Shown here one piece after another: positions 53,551 to 62,310 of a DNA stretch of 64,000 bases (within the stretch, counting starts at the first letter, position 1; each line of letters starts with the position of its first letter). This stretch comes from Betaproteobacteria bacterium (GTDB taxonomy: Bacteria; Pseudomonadota; Gammaproteobacteria; Burkholderiales; SG8-41). The stretch is from the NCBI GenBank assembly GCA_028292435.1, contig JAQGMI010000135.1, positions 1-64,000 of the forward strand, in the 5' to 3' direction. The notes below the pieces were generated by a model, which was not told where the DNA came from, searched no databases, and was given only the letters and a program-made list of their open reading frames with translations. Position numbers and translations under genes: made by a program.

Positions 53551-54147
53551 CCCCATTAGCCCGGCTGCGCATGCACATCGACCCTGCGGCTTATTTGCCG
53601 GCGCAACTGCGGCTACACGCCTGCGCACCGCGACAAGTAGGGATGCGCTGCATCGACTTCACCGAGATCCGCAGGCAGCATGACTCAACTGGCAACATGC
53701 TGCGCGACAAGCGCAAATTAAATTGACCATGACAGTCGATCTCGTCCATCTCTGCGATTTTAAATCGCAGCGTCAAATCAGCAAATTTTGCGCGGCGTGC
53801 GGTTCTATGCGGCTGGTCGAGATCAGGCGCCCGACCGGCCGACCGCATCGAAGCAATACCGGCGCCGAGAGCGCTCGGGAAGACTGACATCGGGTCGACC
53901 GTGACCATCAAACCAGAGCAGGAGGAAAAGCCAATCCCCGCCTTCGTTAAACGCCGTTGATCATGTGAGCGGAAACCCGCCGCCGTCATGCGGGTAATCC
54001 TGTATCGCCGAGTACTGGCGCCGCGCGGAGAATGCCACTGCAAAGCACAGCGAAAGGCCGCTGGTGGCGATTACCGGTTTATCGCATGCAGATGATTTCA
54101 CGCCGGGTCGGCGCAATCATGGCACGCAGTTCCCGCACCTTCTCCCT
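53551..54147. other. Intergenic region, no gene recognised
   Basis: About 600 bases follow the lipoprotein gene. Short open frames on either strand lack good ribosome sites and show no plausible protein. No sigma54 element was found. The region ends in two adjacent hairpins just before the sensor kinase gene. Confidence 0.45.
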
Positions 54148-54201
54148 GTCTGCACAACACCCAGTGCAGACCTTTTGCCCCCCGCAGCAATGCGAGGGGC
54201 A
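54148..54201 (+). promoter_or_regulatory. Two adjacent hairpins; the second covers the kinase ribosome site
   Basis: Hairpin one (54148-54171) is a perfect eight-base stem GTCTGCAC/GTGCAGAC with an eight-base loop. Hairpin two (54176-54201) is an eleven-pair stem with one C-A mismatch and a GCAA tetraloop, followed by ATTCTTTTGG. Its right arm contains GAGGGG, the only good ribosome site for the kinase start. It could act as a terminator, an attenuator or a structure that hides the ribosome site. Confidence 0.6.
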
Positions 54202-54206
54202 TTCTT

Positions 54207-56066
54207 TTGGATCATGCGATGACGTCCGGGTTTCTGCGCTCCGTCAGCCTCAAATTCAGGATCTCCTCCCTCGTTCTGGCGCTCTTTATCATAAGCATCT
54301 GGGGGCTCGCCGGCCACATGACGTCCGTGATGCAGCGCGACTTGCGCGAGTTGATCGACAACCAGATTTCAGCAACGGTTGCTTATGTCGCGGACGACCT
54401 GAACGAGCATTTCGAACATCGGCTGAATGGATTGACGTCGATCGCCGCGGAAATTACGCCGGACATGATAAACCGGCCCGCGCGGCTGCAGCGCTATCTG
54501 GATGAGCGTCGCCTCGCGTACTCGATCCTCGAGATGGATCTGCTGGTCGGCGACTCAGCGGGCAACATTGTCGCCGCCCATTCGCCGGATCTTCAGCATG
54601 CCGGTGGCGCTCTGCGAATTCAGCAGTATTTTCGCGATGCGGCGGCGCGCGGCACGGTGCTTATCGGCTCTCCGGTTGCAGCACCGTCCGGGCAGCGGTC
54701 CTACATCCCGGTGGTCGTGCCTCTGCGCAACGCCGCGGGCGTAGTCGTCGCCGTACTGGTTGATCGCATCATTCCGAAAGAAGAAAAATTATTTTCTCAA
54801 CTGCAATCGACCAAGATCGGTCTTACCGGCTATTTTATGCTGGTATCACTTGAGGACCGATTTATCGTGTCGTCGTCCAATGCTTCGAGAATCATGACGC
54901 CGCTTCATTCGGGGGCAAGTCCCTTGCTCGAACGCAGATTCAAGGAAGGCTACGAAGGAACCGGCATCTCCGTTACGTCTCATGGCGTGGAATTGCTTAC
55001 GGCGGGCCGGCGCATGACATCAACCGGCTGGATGCTGGTCGGCGGCGCTGAGACGGCTGAAATGCATGCACCGATCAGCGCGCTGCGGCGCCAAATCATG
55101 TTCGCCGCCGGCGCGATTACGCTGCTGATGGCCGGGATTTTGCACTGGGTATTGAGCCGGGAATTTGCGCGGCTCGAACGGATGAGAGAAACCATGCGGC
55201 GGATGGGCGACGGCGAACAGCCGATGCACGTGATTCCCATTGGCCGTTACGATGAAATCGGCCAGTTGAAGGCGAGCTTCAATCACCTGATCGCCGAACG
55301 CAGCCGGCTCGACGCCGACCTGCGCGCGAAGATCAGCGAGCATCAGCAAGCCGAGGAAGCGCTTGGAAAAGCGATGACGCGCCTGCAGGCGCTGTCCAAG
55401 CGGATCACGACCGCGCGCGAGGAAGAACGGCGCGAGTTGGCGCTCGAACTGCACGAACAATCAGGTCAGGAACTTGCCGTGTTGCGAATCCACCTGGAGC
55501 TGTTGCGGCCGCGCTGCATCGGCGAAGACGCGCAGGCGCGTGTTCAGGACGCACTCATGATTACGAAGTTGATGTTGCTGCGGTTTCGCAAGATCGCACT
55601 CGACCTGCACCCGCCGCAACTGGGGCAATTCGGCCTCGCTGCCGCATTGCGCTCGCACTGCAGGCAACAGGCTGAGACATCAGGATGGCTGCTGCATTTC
55701 GACGCGGCCGAGCAGAGTGAACGCCCCGGCCGCGACGTCGAATACGCTTGTTTCCGCGCAGTTGAAGAAGCGCTCAGCAACGTTTCCCTGCACGGCAACG
55801 CCACTGAGATCTGGGTCGATCTGCGCCGCGACGGCAATGACTTGTATTTGAGCGTACGCGACAACGGCCGCGGGTTTCAAACCGACTGGATTAGCGACCA
55901 CGTCGAGCAGGAGCGCCTCGGACTGCTCGGCATGGAAGAACGGGTGCGGCAGGTCGGCGGCCGCCTGGAAGTCGAATCAACGCCCGGTCGCGGGGCGGAA
56001 GTCCGCGCAGTCTTCCTGCAGTGCTATCGGCCTGCGCAGGAATCCGCCAAGCTGCGCTTAGCTTGA
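54207..56066 (+). CDS. Membrane sensor kinase with Cache, HAMP and HisKA_3 domains
   Basis: The start is either TTG at 54207, seven bases after GAGGGG, or ATG at 54219. The product is 619 or 615 residues. The first transmembrane helix is at about 20-40 (SSLVLALFIISIWGLAGHM). A periplasmic double-Cache-type sensor covers about 45-280 (RYLDERRLAYSILEMDLLVG, RSYIPVVVPLRNAAGVVVAV). The second helix is near 293-313 (MFAAGAITLLMAGILHWVLS), followed by HAMP (RMGDGEQPMHVIP...DEIGQL). The phosphoacceptor segment is EERRELALELHEQSGQELAV. The HATPase has EEALSNVSLHGNATEIWVDL, VRDNGRGF and GLLGMEERVRQVGG. It should phosphorylate a NarL-type regulator; candidates are at 26482 and 33051. No regulator is adjacent. 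Confidence 0.92.
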   Translation: MDHAMTSGFLRSVSLKFRISSLVLALFIISIWGLAGHMTSVMQRDLRELIDNQISATVAYVADDLNEHFEHRLNGLTSIAAEITPDMINRPARLQRYLDERRLAYSILEMDLLVGDSAGNIVAAHSPDLQHAGGALRIQQYFRDAAARGTVLIGSPVAAPSGQRSYIPVVVPLRNAAGVVVAVLVDRIIPKEEKLFSQLQSTKIGLTGYFMLVSLEDRFIVSSSNASRIMTPLHSGASPLLERRFKEGYEGTGISVTSHGVELLTAGRRMTSTGWMLVGGAETAEMHAPISALRRQIMFAAGAITLLMAGILHWVLSREFARLERMRETMRRMGDGEQPMHVIPIGRYDEIGQLKASFNHLIAERSRLDADLRAKISEHQQAEEALGKAMTRLQALSKRITTAREEERRELALELHEQSGQELAVLRIHLELLRPRCIGEDAQARVQDALMITKLMLLRFRKIALDLHPPQLGQFGLAAALRSHCRQQAETSGWLLHFDAAEQSERPGRDVEYACFRAVEEALSNVSLHGNATEIWVDLRRDGNDLYLSVRDNGRGFQTDWISDHVEQERLGLLGMEERVRQVGGRLEVESTPGRGAEVRAVFLQCYRPAQESAKLRLA

Positions 56067-56110
56067 ACAAAAGAGCTCAGCGGCCTGGCGTATGTTGACA
56101 CCAGGAAAGA

Positions 56111-56824
56111 TCAAACGGTCGGTGGTTTCCCCCGCCACGCGATGAATCCGAGCAGCGCAAGACCGCCGAGCATCATCGCGTAAGCGTCTGGCTCAGGGAC
56201 GACGCCGACCGCCGGGCCGAGGTCCACAAGCACCACATTGTCGAGCCCGTTGTTGTTGTCGTTGGCGGGATCGCCGTTCAACAAAGCCAGCGTCGTCGAC
56301 GCACCGGTGGCGACGAACGTATGAGTAAATTGCTGCCAATTCTGCGCGCCGGGACTCACGGTGGAATTCGTATCGCTGAAACTTGCAACGTTGTTAATCG
56401 ACACGTTCACGGTGCTCGATGTCCCGAAGATACCACCGCCCGTCGTGTTGCCGACGTAATAGGATAATTGGTACTGGTTGCCAATGACGGTGGCGACGGC
56501 CTGGGATACACCCTCGGTGCTATTGATGTTGAACCCCGTCAGGTCTAGCCACTGCGCGCCATCCTGCGCAATAAAAGCAACGCCATTTTGCGAGAACGTT
56601 CCACTCACGGGAGAAACCGACGTTCCCACCGGCCCGACCACCGTCCAGCCGGTGATCGCCGTCGATCCTACGGGAAACGAAAGAAAGCTGCCGACCGGAA
56701 CGACCGGCGTCTCGAAGCTGCCATTGGTCAGTAACGTTGCTGCGTGCGCGGCGGATATTCCGAGAAGAAGACTTAAGAACACACTCGCAATGAACCTCGT
56801 TAAACATACGCTAATCAAATTCAT
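56111..56824 (-). CDS. PEP-CTERM-sorted secreted protein (DUF642-like)
   Basis: The product is 237 residues; TTAGGAG precedes the ATG. A signal peptide covers residues 1-28 (up to SAAHA). The mature part is an all-beta, Asn/Ser/Thr-rich domain starting LLTNGSFETPVV and including ITGWTVVGPVG and WLDLTGFN, as in DUF642-like sugar-binding proteins. The C-terminus is a textbook PEP-CTERM sorting signal: VVPEPDAYAMMLGGLALLGF followed by a short basic end (IAWRGKPP). An exosortase elsewhere in the genome would cleave it. The unit is monocistronic. Confidence 0.92.
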   Translation of the reverse strand: MNLISVCLTRFIASVFLSLLLGISAAHAATLLTNGSFETPVVPVGSFLSFPVGSTAITGWTVVGPVGTSVSPVSGTFSQNGVAFIAQDGAQWLDLTGFNINSTEGVSQAVATVIGNQYQLSYYVGNTTGGGIFGTSSTVNVSINNVASFSDTNSTVSPGAQNWQQFTHTFVATGASTTLALLNGDPANDNNNGLDNVVLVDLGPAVGVVPEPDAYAMMLGGLALLGFIAWRGKPPTV

Positions 56825-57306
56825 CTGAATCTCCTAACAATCGGCTGCAATCCGAGGACAATCCTCTCTTCATCGGCCTCTGCACAGGAGAATGTCAGCG
56901 CACCGGAGTGCGTTATATAGTCCGGTCACTCTTTTGAAGGTAAGAGCCCGCTTCCCAAACTGTAAGAACAATCGTCTTTTAACTTACAGATTGGCACGCA
57001 GACTAGGTTCAATACTGCATTTTCCTTAGGGTTCGACGGTATTTTTCTGCCCCGATCGCGCGCAAGCCGCCGATTTTCTGCATCGCGGCCTAAAAAAGAA
57101 TTCATAGAGAACGCCGTGCTGCGTCGGCCGCTGACAGCGCAAAATAGAAGCCGTAAGTCAATACAGTCTTGAACCCATTGTAACGACGGCTACTGTGTAG
57201 AAGAATTCCGCTGTATGAACTCAGTAGGGTTTTTCTGTAACGGTTTTCGCACGGTATTACTAACCTGTATTCGCTCTTTGCTCGCAATGGATCCCGGGCG
57301 GGCGTC
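56825..57306. promoter_or_regulatory. Divergent promoter region with a CTGTAAG inverted repeat
   Basis: The region separates the PEP-CTERM gene and the metalloprotease-like lipoprotein gene. CTGTAAG at 56960-56966 and CTTACAG at 56983-56989 form a perfect inverted repeat with a 16-base gap, 136 bases upstream of the PEP-CTERM start. On the minus strand a TATATA -10-like box lies at about 56914-56919. No consensus sigma54 promoter was found between them. Confidence 0.5.
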
Positions 57307-57765
57307 ATGAGGCAAAGTCTTGCGTTGTTTGCATTGCTCTCGGGCTGCGCTGCTATCGATTACAACGCGGGACCGGTTCCCGGCCTCGAGCACATGACCG
57401 TCGAAGAACACTACATCGACGCGAATGACATTTACCAGCGGTGTTCGCGCTGCGGCATGCGAAAGTTCTCACTGCCGCTGGCATGCACGTGCATTAATTT
57501 CGCCGACAATCGCGCCGTGATCTGGCTGCCGCGGAACGCTTCGGTTGCAACGATCGAGCACGAGCGGGCGCATGGCCATGGATACGATCATCCAGATGGC
57601 GAATTGCGCAAACGCTACGAAATGTGGCTGAGCGGCAATGGACCGCGAGTAAACGCAACGGACAGACCGCCATCGCGCGGCCAGGCTGATGCCGAAAGCC
57701 AAACGGGTATCGCCAATCAGGATTCACGGCGCCGCCGAAGCAATCCGCTGCCATCACTCAATTAA
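57307..57765 (+). CDS. Lipoprotein with HExxH metalloprotease-like motif
   Basis: The product is 152 residues. The lipobox is LLSGC, giving a mature N-terminal Cys14. The domain holds a CxxC pair (CSRCG, 46-49), a Cys pair in ACTCINF (60 and 62), and HERAHGHGYDH at 85-95. The HERAH (His85, Glu86, His89) with a downstream His95 resembles a zinc protease site. The Cys residues could hold metal or disulfides. The tail from about residue 110 is polar and Arg/Ser-rich. Catalysis is not proven; proteins of this type are usually annotated as hypothetical. Confidence 0.65.
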   Translation: MRQSLALFALLSGCAAIDYNAGPVPGLEHMTVEEHYIDANDIYQRCSRCGMRKFSLPLACTCINFADNRAVIWLPRNASVATIEHERAHGHGYDHPDGELRKRYEMWLSGNGPRVNATDRPPSRGQADAESQTGIANQDSRRRRSNPLPSLN

Positions 57766-57827
57766 GTATCTGGGCGGCGGGCGCAGACGTCGCCGCCAGT
57801 AGCTGCTGACGTCGGGCATCGCAGTGC

Positions 57828-58478
57828 TCATTGCGGCGCATCGCGCTTGCCGCGATGCGGACGCACCATCGCAATGAGAACGCTGTCGCGCAAAACAAAG
57901 TGATGCCACAGCGCGGCAAGTACGTGCACCATGACAATCGCCACCAGCGTATAAAAAACCCACACGTGGTAATCGACGAGCACATCCGCCATGTCAGGAT
58001 CGGGCTCAACGAGAGCGGGCAGCGGAAGCACGCCAAAAAAAGTAAGCGTAATGCGATGGGCGTTGGTCGCGCCCCAGCCAAGTATCGGCGTAATCACAAG
58101 ACCCGCATAGAGCGCAAGATGGCACGCTTTTGCGGCCAGTCGCAGCACGGCCGGCATGTTTGCGGCGTGATCCGTGAATCCAAGCCAGAAACGCGCTGCC
58201 AACCGTAACGGGACTACGATCAGGACCAGAAGCCCCAACTGCCGGTGGATGTCGAGCAGCAGTTGGCGAATCGCCTTGTCGTCGAGCACGTCGCGCAGGT
58301 AGATGGCCGACACCGAGATCACGATTGCCAACACCGTTCCCCAGTGGGCGATGACCATCGCGAAAGACTGGCCTGCAACGCCCACGATTTCCCGCTCCAC
58401 CTTTTCCGCGCGTAAAGAAACCGTGCGGCTGAAACCGGCTAGGCAGCGCTTTATCGTCGAGACCAAAGGACCGGCCAT
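57828..58478 (-). CDS. Cytochrome b561-family protein
   Basis: The product is 216 residues. Four transmembrane helices are predicted, with histidines at the usual positions: FAMVIAHWGTVLAIVISVSA in helix one, LLLDIHRQLGLLVLIVVPLR in helix two, LAAKACHLALYAGLVITPIL in helix three and DYHVWVFYTLVAIVMVHVLA in helix four. It is a di-heme membrane cytochrome that passes electrons between the quinone pool and periplasmic cytochromes. It is the last gene of the cytochrome/MtrAB operon, 23 bp after the porin gene, and could be its inner-membrane quinone link. Confidence 0.9.
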   Translation of the reverse strand: MAGPLVSTIKRCLAGFSRTVSLRAEKVEREIVGVAGQSFAMVIAHWGTVLAIVISVSAIYLRDVLDDKAIRQLLLDIHRQLGLLVLIVVPLRLAARFWLGFTDHAANMPAVLRLAAKACHLALYAGLVITPILGWGATNAHRITLTFFGVLPLPALVEPDPDMADVLVDYHVWVFYTLVAIVMVHVLAALWHHFVLRDSVLIAMVRPHRGKRDAPQ

Positions 58479-58501
58479 GGATTTTCTCCTGGATCAGACG
58501 A

Positions 58502-61186
58502 TCACTGGAAATTGTGCACGAACGACAGGCCGACAACAGTGGCGGAATAGTTCGGTGCCTGCTCGTTGCTTGGCATGAACGTCGTCATGGTGCCGAACTG
58601 CGTGCCCTGGTAGGCAAAGTCGGAGCTTCTCAGACGTTTATGCAGCACGGAAAAACGCAGGAGGGAACTGCGCGCGAGGGGGTAAAGCGCGGTAAACCGC
58701 GCCGTGATGCTGCGCGAATTGACAGCGGGCAGATCGGTCGCCGGAATGTAAATGAGCCCGGTTCCCGCAAGATTGTTTGCGTAATTACCGCCCTGCACGC
58801 CGATGTCAGTGTTGGCATAAGACACGACGAGATCGCCGCCGATATGGAACCGGGTGCCGAACACGTCGCTCTTGCGCGCCGCGATGCCAAGCGTATGCGT
58901 GCCATCGCGCGCCTGCGACGACCATGCATTGCAGGGGTCGATCTTGTTGTTCAGATTCTTTAATGCCGTGTTCGGGAAGCACCCGCCGATGATTGGCGCC
59001 GGCACGCCGGCCGCTGCGTTGGCGACATAGTTCCAGCCGTTCTGCTCGGTGCGCATCCACTCGTAGCTGTAGAAAGCGTTCATGCTGAAACCGTTCGCGG
59101 CGTTATACGCGCCGTCCAGGTTGAGCGTCGCGCCGCGTGAATTGCGGGTGCCCAGCGAGGACTCCGGATAGTTGTCGTCGAAGAAGTCAATTCCGGTCTG
59201 CAGCGAAAATCTCTCGTTCGCATCCCACGTCGTGAATCCGGTCACTTTGTTGCGTTGGCGATTCGCCTGGTCGTAGCGGCGCAGACGCGGATTGTCGGCA
59301 AGCTGATCGCGGCTGGCGTAGAGTGCCTGGGTCACGATGTTGTTGTTGGGTGTGAAGATAGCCGCATTGCCCGTCAATGGCGTGGCAGGGAAGCCGGCGA
59401 TCGGTCCCCATCCGCTGAGCCCCGTCTGCTGAAGGAATCCGTAGACACTCGTGGTGGCGCCGACCGTCGGCGCGCCCGGCACCACGTTGGCCATCGGCAC
59501 GAGGGCGAGCCAGGCGTTGACGTCGTAATCGACATGACGCTTCGAGAAAGCGTAGGTCACGCGCGAATTCAATTCGTCTGACCAGCGCGCACGCCATTCC
59601 GTGCGCAAGGTCCCTTCCTCGGCGGTTTGCGCATCGGCGCAGTTGTACCAATCGCCGTTGCAATGGCGCTCGGTCTTTTTAAATTCAAGTCCAGCGCCCG
59701 CAGTGTGCCGTTTGCTGAGCGCGTAATCCGCGTCAACCCGGGCCTGGTTGATGCGCGTGCTCAAAGGCCGGTTGTTGAATATGTTGATGTTGCTGCCGAG
59801 AGTGCCGGGGGCGAGACCCAATGCGGAGTTGAACGACGATGCGCCGGTGGCAGGCTGGTTAACGTCATAGAATGCATAGCGGCTAACCGGGGTCTGGTTG
59901 TCGCGATCGGAGAACTTGTAGCCGGCGACAACATTGAGCCCCGTGCGCGGCCTCGACGTGAGCGTCAGGTCGAAGTTCTTGGTGACGACCAGGCCCTCGA
60001 GCGATGTCCTGGGGATTCCCAGCGGCAGCGACGAGTCGCTCATGAATGCATCGTTCTGCGTATTGCGGCCGTACGCTGCATGCATCACGAGCTTGGACGA
60101 TTGCCAAAGATTGAAGCCGCTGGTCAGATTGGCCTGATGGAACTGATTCGAAGGCGCTGTGCTTTGGCTCGAAGTCAGCGCCAGATTGCTCGGGTCCTGC
60201 CAACTCAGCGACTTGATCTGATTGCGGAACATCGAGCCGTAGTACGCCGCCTGCATGAAGCTGCGCTCGCCCGTGTACTGCAGTCTGAGGTTTACCTGGT
60301 CGGTCGTCGTATCGATCGGGTCGGGCAGGATCACCGTCGATTCGAACGTCGAGATCGTCGATATCGCGCCGATCGGCTTGATGCCCTGCTTGAGGTCGTG
60401 GCGATATGAGGCGAGAACGTCCCACCGCGGATTGAGCTGCAGCGACAAACCGGCGTCGAAATCCTTGCGCTTGGTCTGCATCTCAACGTTTTGAAACAGC
60501 GGCAGGTCGGCATTGCGAATGCTCTGCAACTGATTGAGTTGCGCCGCCGATGGCGAGCCGGCCGGACAGACCCCGGCGGTTATGATGCAATTGCCGGTCC
60601 CCGCGGTCGGCGACAGCGCGCGGAAATTGATCGCCGTGGCGCTGACTTGCGGCACGATCGGTTTCAGCCAGGTCGAGGGCAAAGTCAAGCTGCCGCCGCC
60701 CGCGCCGCGATACGGGGTCAGAAAAGTGTCCGTCTGGCGGCGCAGCAACTCGCTGTAGCCGAGGCTGAAGCGGTACTTGCCCTGCTCGCCATATTCGAAT
60801 TCGAGTTCGCGGTTTTCGAGACCGAGCGAATCGCCGCGCAAGCTCCAGCGTGTCGCGTCCTGACTGTCGTATTCGCCGCCCCCGTGCAACAGCAAGCCGC
60901 CATTGACGAAGGTTCCGCTTTTGCGCACGCCGCTGTACTCGTTGAATTTCGCCGAGTCGGAAGTGCCATGGACGGCACCGACGTCCACATAGCTGGTGGG
61001 ATGCGTCAATGCTTTCACCGCGGGATCGACCGGCTCCACATCGGCCGCGAAAGTCGAAGCCGGCAGCGCAAGCAGTACTGCGATCGCCTGCCGCACGGCG
61101 CGCGCGATGCAGCGCTTCCGCAGCGGACTCAGACCCTGTGCCCCATCACGGACTGCATATCGTTTACTGTCGCTACGCTTGCTCAT
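58502..61186 (-). CDS. mtrB: MtrB/PioB-family outer-membrane beta-barrel
   Basis: The ATG at 61186 with GGAGAG upstream gives 894 residues. The signal peptide ends ALPASTFAAD. The rest consists of amphipathic beta strands typical of a large outer-membrane barrel, for example GKYRFSLGYSELLRRQTDTF, VLASYRHDLKQGIKPIGAIS, VRLTARFTALYPLARSS-type strands near the end, and a terminal LSFVHNFQ. It is longer than the Shewanella MtrB (about 700 residues). It is encoded directly next to the decaheme cytochrome, 24 bp apart, as in MtrAB/PioAB/MtoAB. The barrel would sheath the decaheme protein across the outer membrane. Confidence 0.88.
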   Translation of the reverse strand: MSKRSDSKRYAVRDGAQGLSPLRKRCIARAVRQAIAVLLALPASTFAADVEPVDPAVKALTHPTSYVDVGAVHGTSDSAKFNEYSGVRKSGTFVNGGLLLHGGGEYDSQDATRWSLRGDSLGLENRELEFEYGEQGKYRFSLGYSELLRRQTDTFLTPYRGAGGGSLTLPSTWLKPIVPQVSATAINFRALSPTAGTGNCIITAGVCPAGSPSAAQLNQLQSIRNADLPLFQNVEMQTKRKDFDAGLSLQLNPRWDVLASYRHDLKQGIKPIGAISTISTFESTVILPDPIDTTTDQVNLRLQYTGERSFMQAAYYGSMFRNQIKSLSWQDPSNLALTSSQSTAPSNQFHQANLTSGFNLWQSSKLVMHAAYGRNTQNDAFMSDSSLPLGIPRTSLEGLVVTKNFDLTLTSRPRTGLNVVAGYKFSDRDNQTPVSRYAFYDVNQPATGASSFNSALGLAPGTLGSNINIFNNRPLSTRINQARVDADYALSKRHTAGAGLEFKKTERHCNGDWYNCADAQTAEEGTLRTEWRARWSDELNSRVTYAFSKRHVDYDVNAWLALVPMANVVPGAPTVGATTSVYGFLQQTGLSGWGPIAGFPATPLTGNAAIFTPNNNIVTQALYASRDQLADNPRLRRYDQANRQRNKVTGFTTWDANERFSLQTGIDFFDDNYPESSLGTRNSRGATLNLDGAYNAANGFSMNAFYSYEWMRTEQNGWNYVANAAAGVPAPIIGGCFPNTALKNLNNKIDPCNAWSSQARDGTHTLGIAARKSDVFGTRFHIGGDLVVSYANTDIGVQGGNYANNLAGTGLIYIPATDLPAVNSRSITARFTALYPLARSSLLRFSVLHKRLRSSDFAYQGTQFGTMTTFMPSNEQAPNYSATVVGLSFVHNFQ

Positions 61187-61210
61187 TGCGCTCTCCATGG
61201 TTAGCAGCGG

Positions 61211-62191
61211 TCAGCGGGAAAACCGCGCGCCGGCAGGGTGATTGGAGCCGTGGACCAGGGCATGGCACGCCAGGCAGTTGCGGCCATTCATCTGCGCGCG
61301 CGGGCTCTGATTGGCGAGCGGGTTCAGGCCATTGATCGTGGTGAGATTGCCGCCGGGCAGATTGGCGCCGCTGTTGACATCCCGCGAGTGATCGGTTGTG
61401 TGGCACTCCTGGCAGAGCCACGGCGGGCGCCTCGCGAGCAGCGGCGCGTTGTTCGAACCGTGCGGCGTATGACAGTTGGTGCAGTCCTCGTTGACCGGGA
61501 AGTGCTCCCACAGGTAAGGGCCGCGTTTTTCGGCGTGACAGGTGTAGCAGGTCTCGGTCACCGAATTTTTCACCATGAGCTTGGGCCCGACCGAGCCGTG
61601 CGGGTTATGGCACTCGGAGCAGCCCATTTTCCCGGCGAGAATCGGATGCGTGGAAATTCTATGAATCTGCGCGCGCTGGGCTTTATGACAGGCAAAGCAG
61701 ACCTCGGGCTGCGCCTTGCGGTCGAGCACGCGGTCCTCGCGCACGTGAACGGAATGGCAGGAGGTGCACGTCACATCGCGGCGCTCGTGTTCGCTTCCCG
61801 CCCAGTGAACGCGCTGACCCGTCTTGTGGCAGGCAAGGCAAACGGCCTCCTGCTGTTTCAGCGGAGCCGCGTCCTTGACGCCGAACTGGAGTTCGACCAT
61901 AGGCCGCGGATCCGTATTCGCCGCATTTTTAATGTGCGCTTCGCTCGCGCCATGACAGCTTTGGCAGCCCGGCGTGCGCGAGTCGGCGCGCACGCCGTGG
62001 CGTGTTTTATAGATCGACAAAACCGGCTTTCTTTTCTCGGTCTCGTCGTGGCACTTGGTGCAAACGGCATCGCCCTTCAGCGATTCGTCTGCTATTGCGG
62101 GCCCTGCCGACTGCGCAAGCACGCTCGCGGGCAGCCCGAAAAGTACAAGCATTGCCGCGTTTCGGATCAGTCTTCGCAGAATCGAATTCAC
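61211..62191 (-). CDS. mtrA: Decaheme c-type cytochrome, MtrA/DmsE family
   Basis: The product is 326 residues with a signal peptide (MLVLFGLPASVLAQ). There are ten CxxCH motifs in order: CTKCH, CQSCH, CLACH, CTSCH, CFACH, CSECH, CYTCH, CTNCH, CQECH and CLACH. The length and heme count match MtrA (about 333 residues). It would sit in the periplasm or inside the MtrB barrel and conduct electrons across the outer membrane. It is between the monoheme cytochrome gene and the barrel gene. No outer-surface decaheme protein of the MtrC type was found, so the conduit is of the two-component MtoAB/PioAB kind, used in the known cases for metal oxidation. Confidence 0.93.
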   Translation of the reverse strand: MNSILRRLIRNAAMLVLFGLPASVLAQSAGPAIADESLKGDAVCTKCHDETEKRKPVLSIYKTRHGVRADSRTPGCQSCHGASEAHIKNAANTDPRPMVELQFGVKDAAPLKQQEAVCLACHKTGQRVHWAGSEHERRDVTCTSCHSVHVREDRVLDRKAQPEVCFACHKAQRAQIHRISTHPILAGKMGCSECHNPHGSVGPKLMVKNSVTETCYTCHAEKRGPYLWEHFPVNEDCTNCHTPHGSNNAPLLARRPPWLCQECHTTDHSRDVNSGANLPGGNLTTINGLNPLANQSPRAQMNGRNCLACHALVHGSNHPAGARFSR

Positions 62192-62310
62192 ATTAGCCTC
62201 TTTTTTTTACGCGCGCAGTCGATCAGACCGTTAAAGTTCACTGGCTTGCGCCATGCCGGCGCGCTTTGCTTGAACACCACCGCCCAAAAGTTTCATTTCC
62301 GCATCAACAC

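Noticed and set aside
53591..54043. A 150-residue minus-strand frame in the gap before the sensor kinase
   Set aside because: There is no ribosome site, the composition is Arg/Ser-rich and no domain or signal peptide is visible.
56990..57000. TTGGCACGCAG on the plus strand as the -24 half of a sigma54 promoter for the lipoprotein gene
   Set aside because: No TGC follows at the required spacing, and it is about 300 bases from the gene.
57773..57797. GC-rich GGCGGCG/CGCCGCC hairpin between convergent genes as a terminator
   Set aside because: The stem is short and there is no T-run on either strand; it may be chance in GC-rich DNA.
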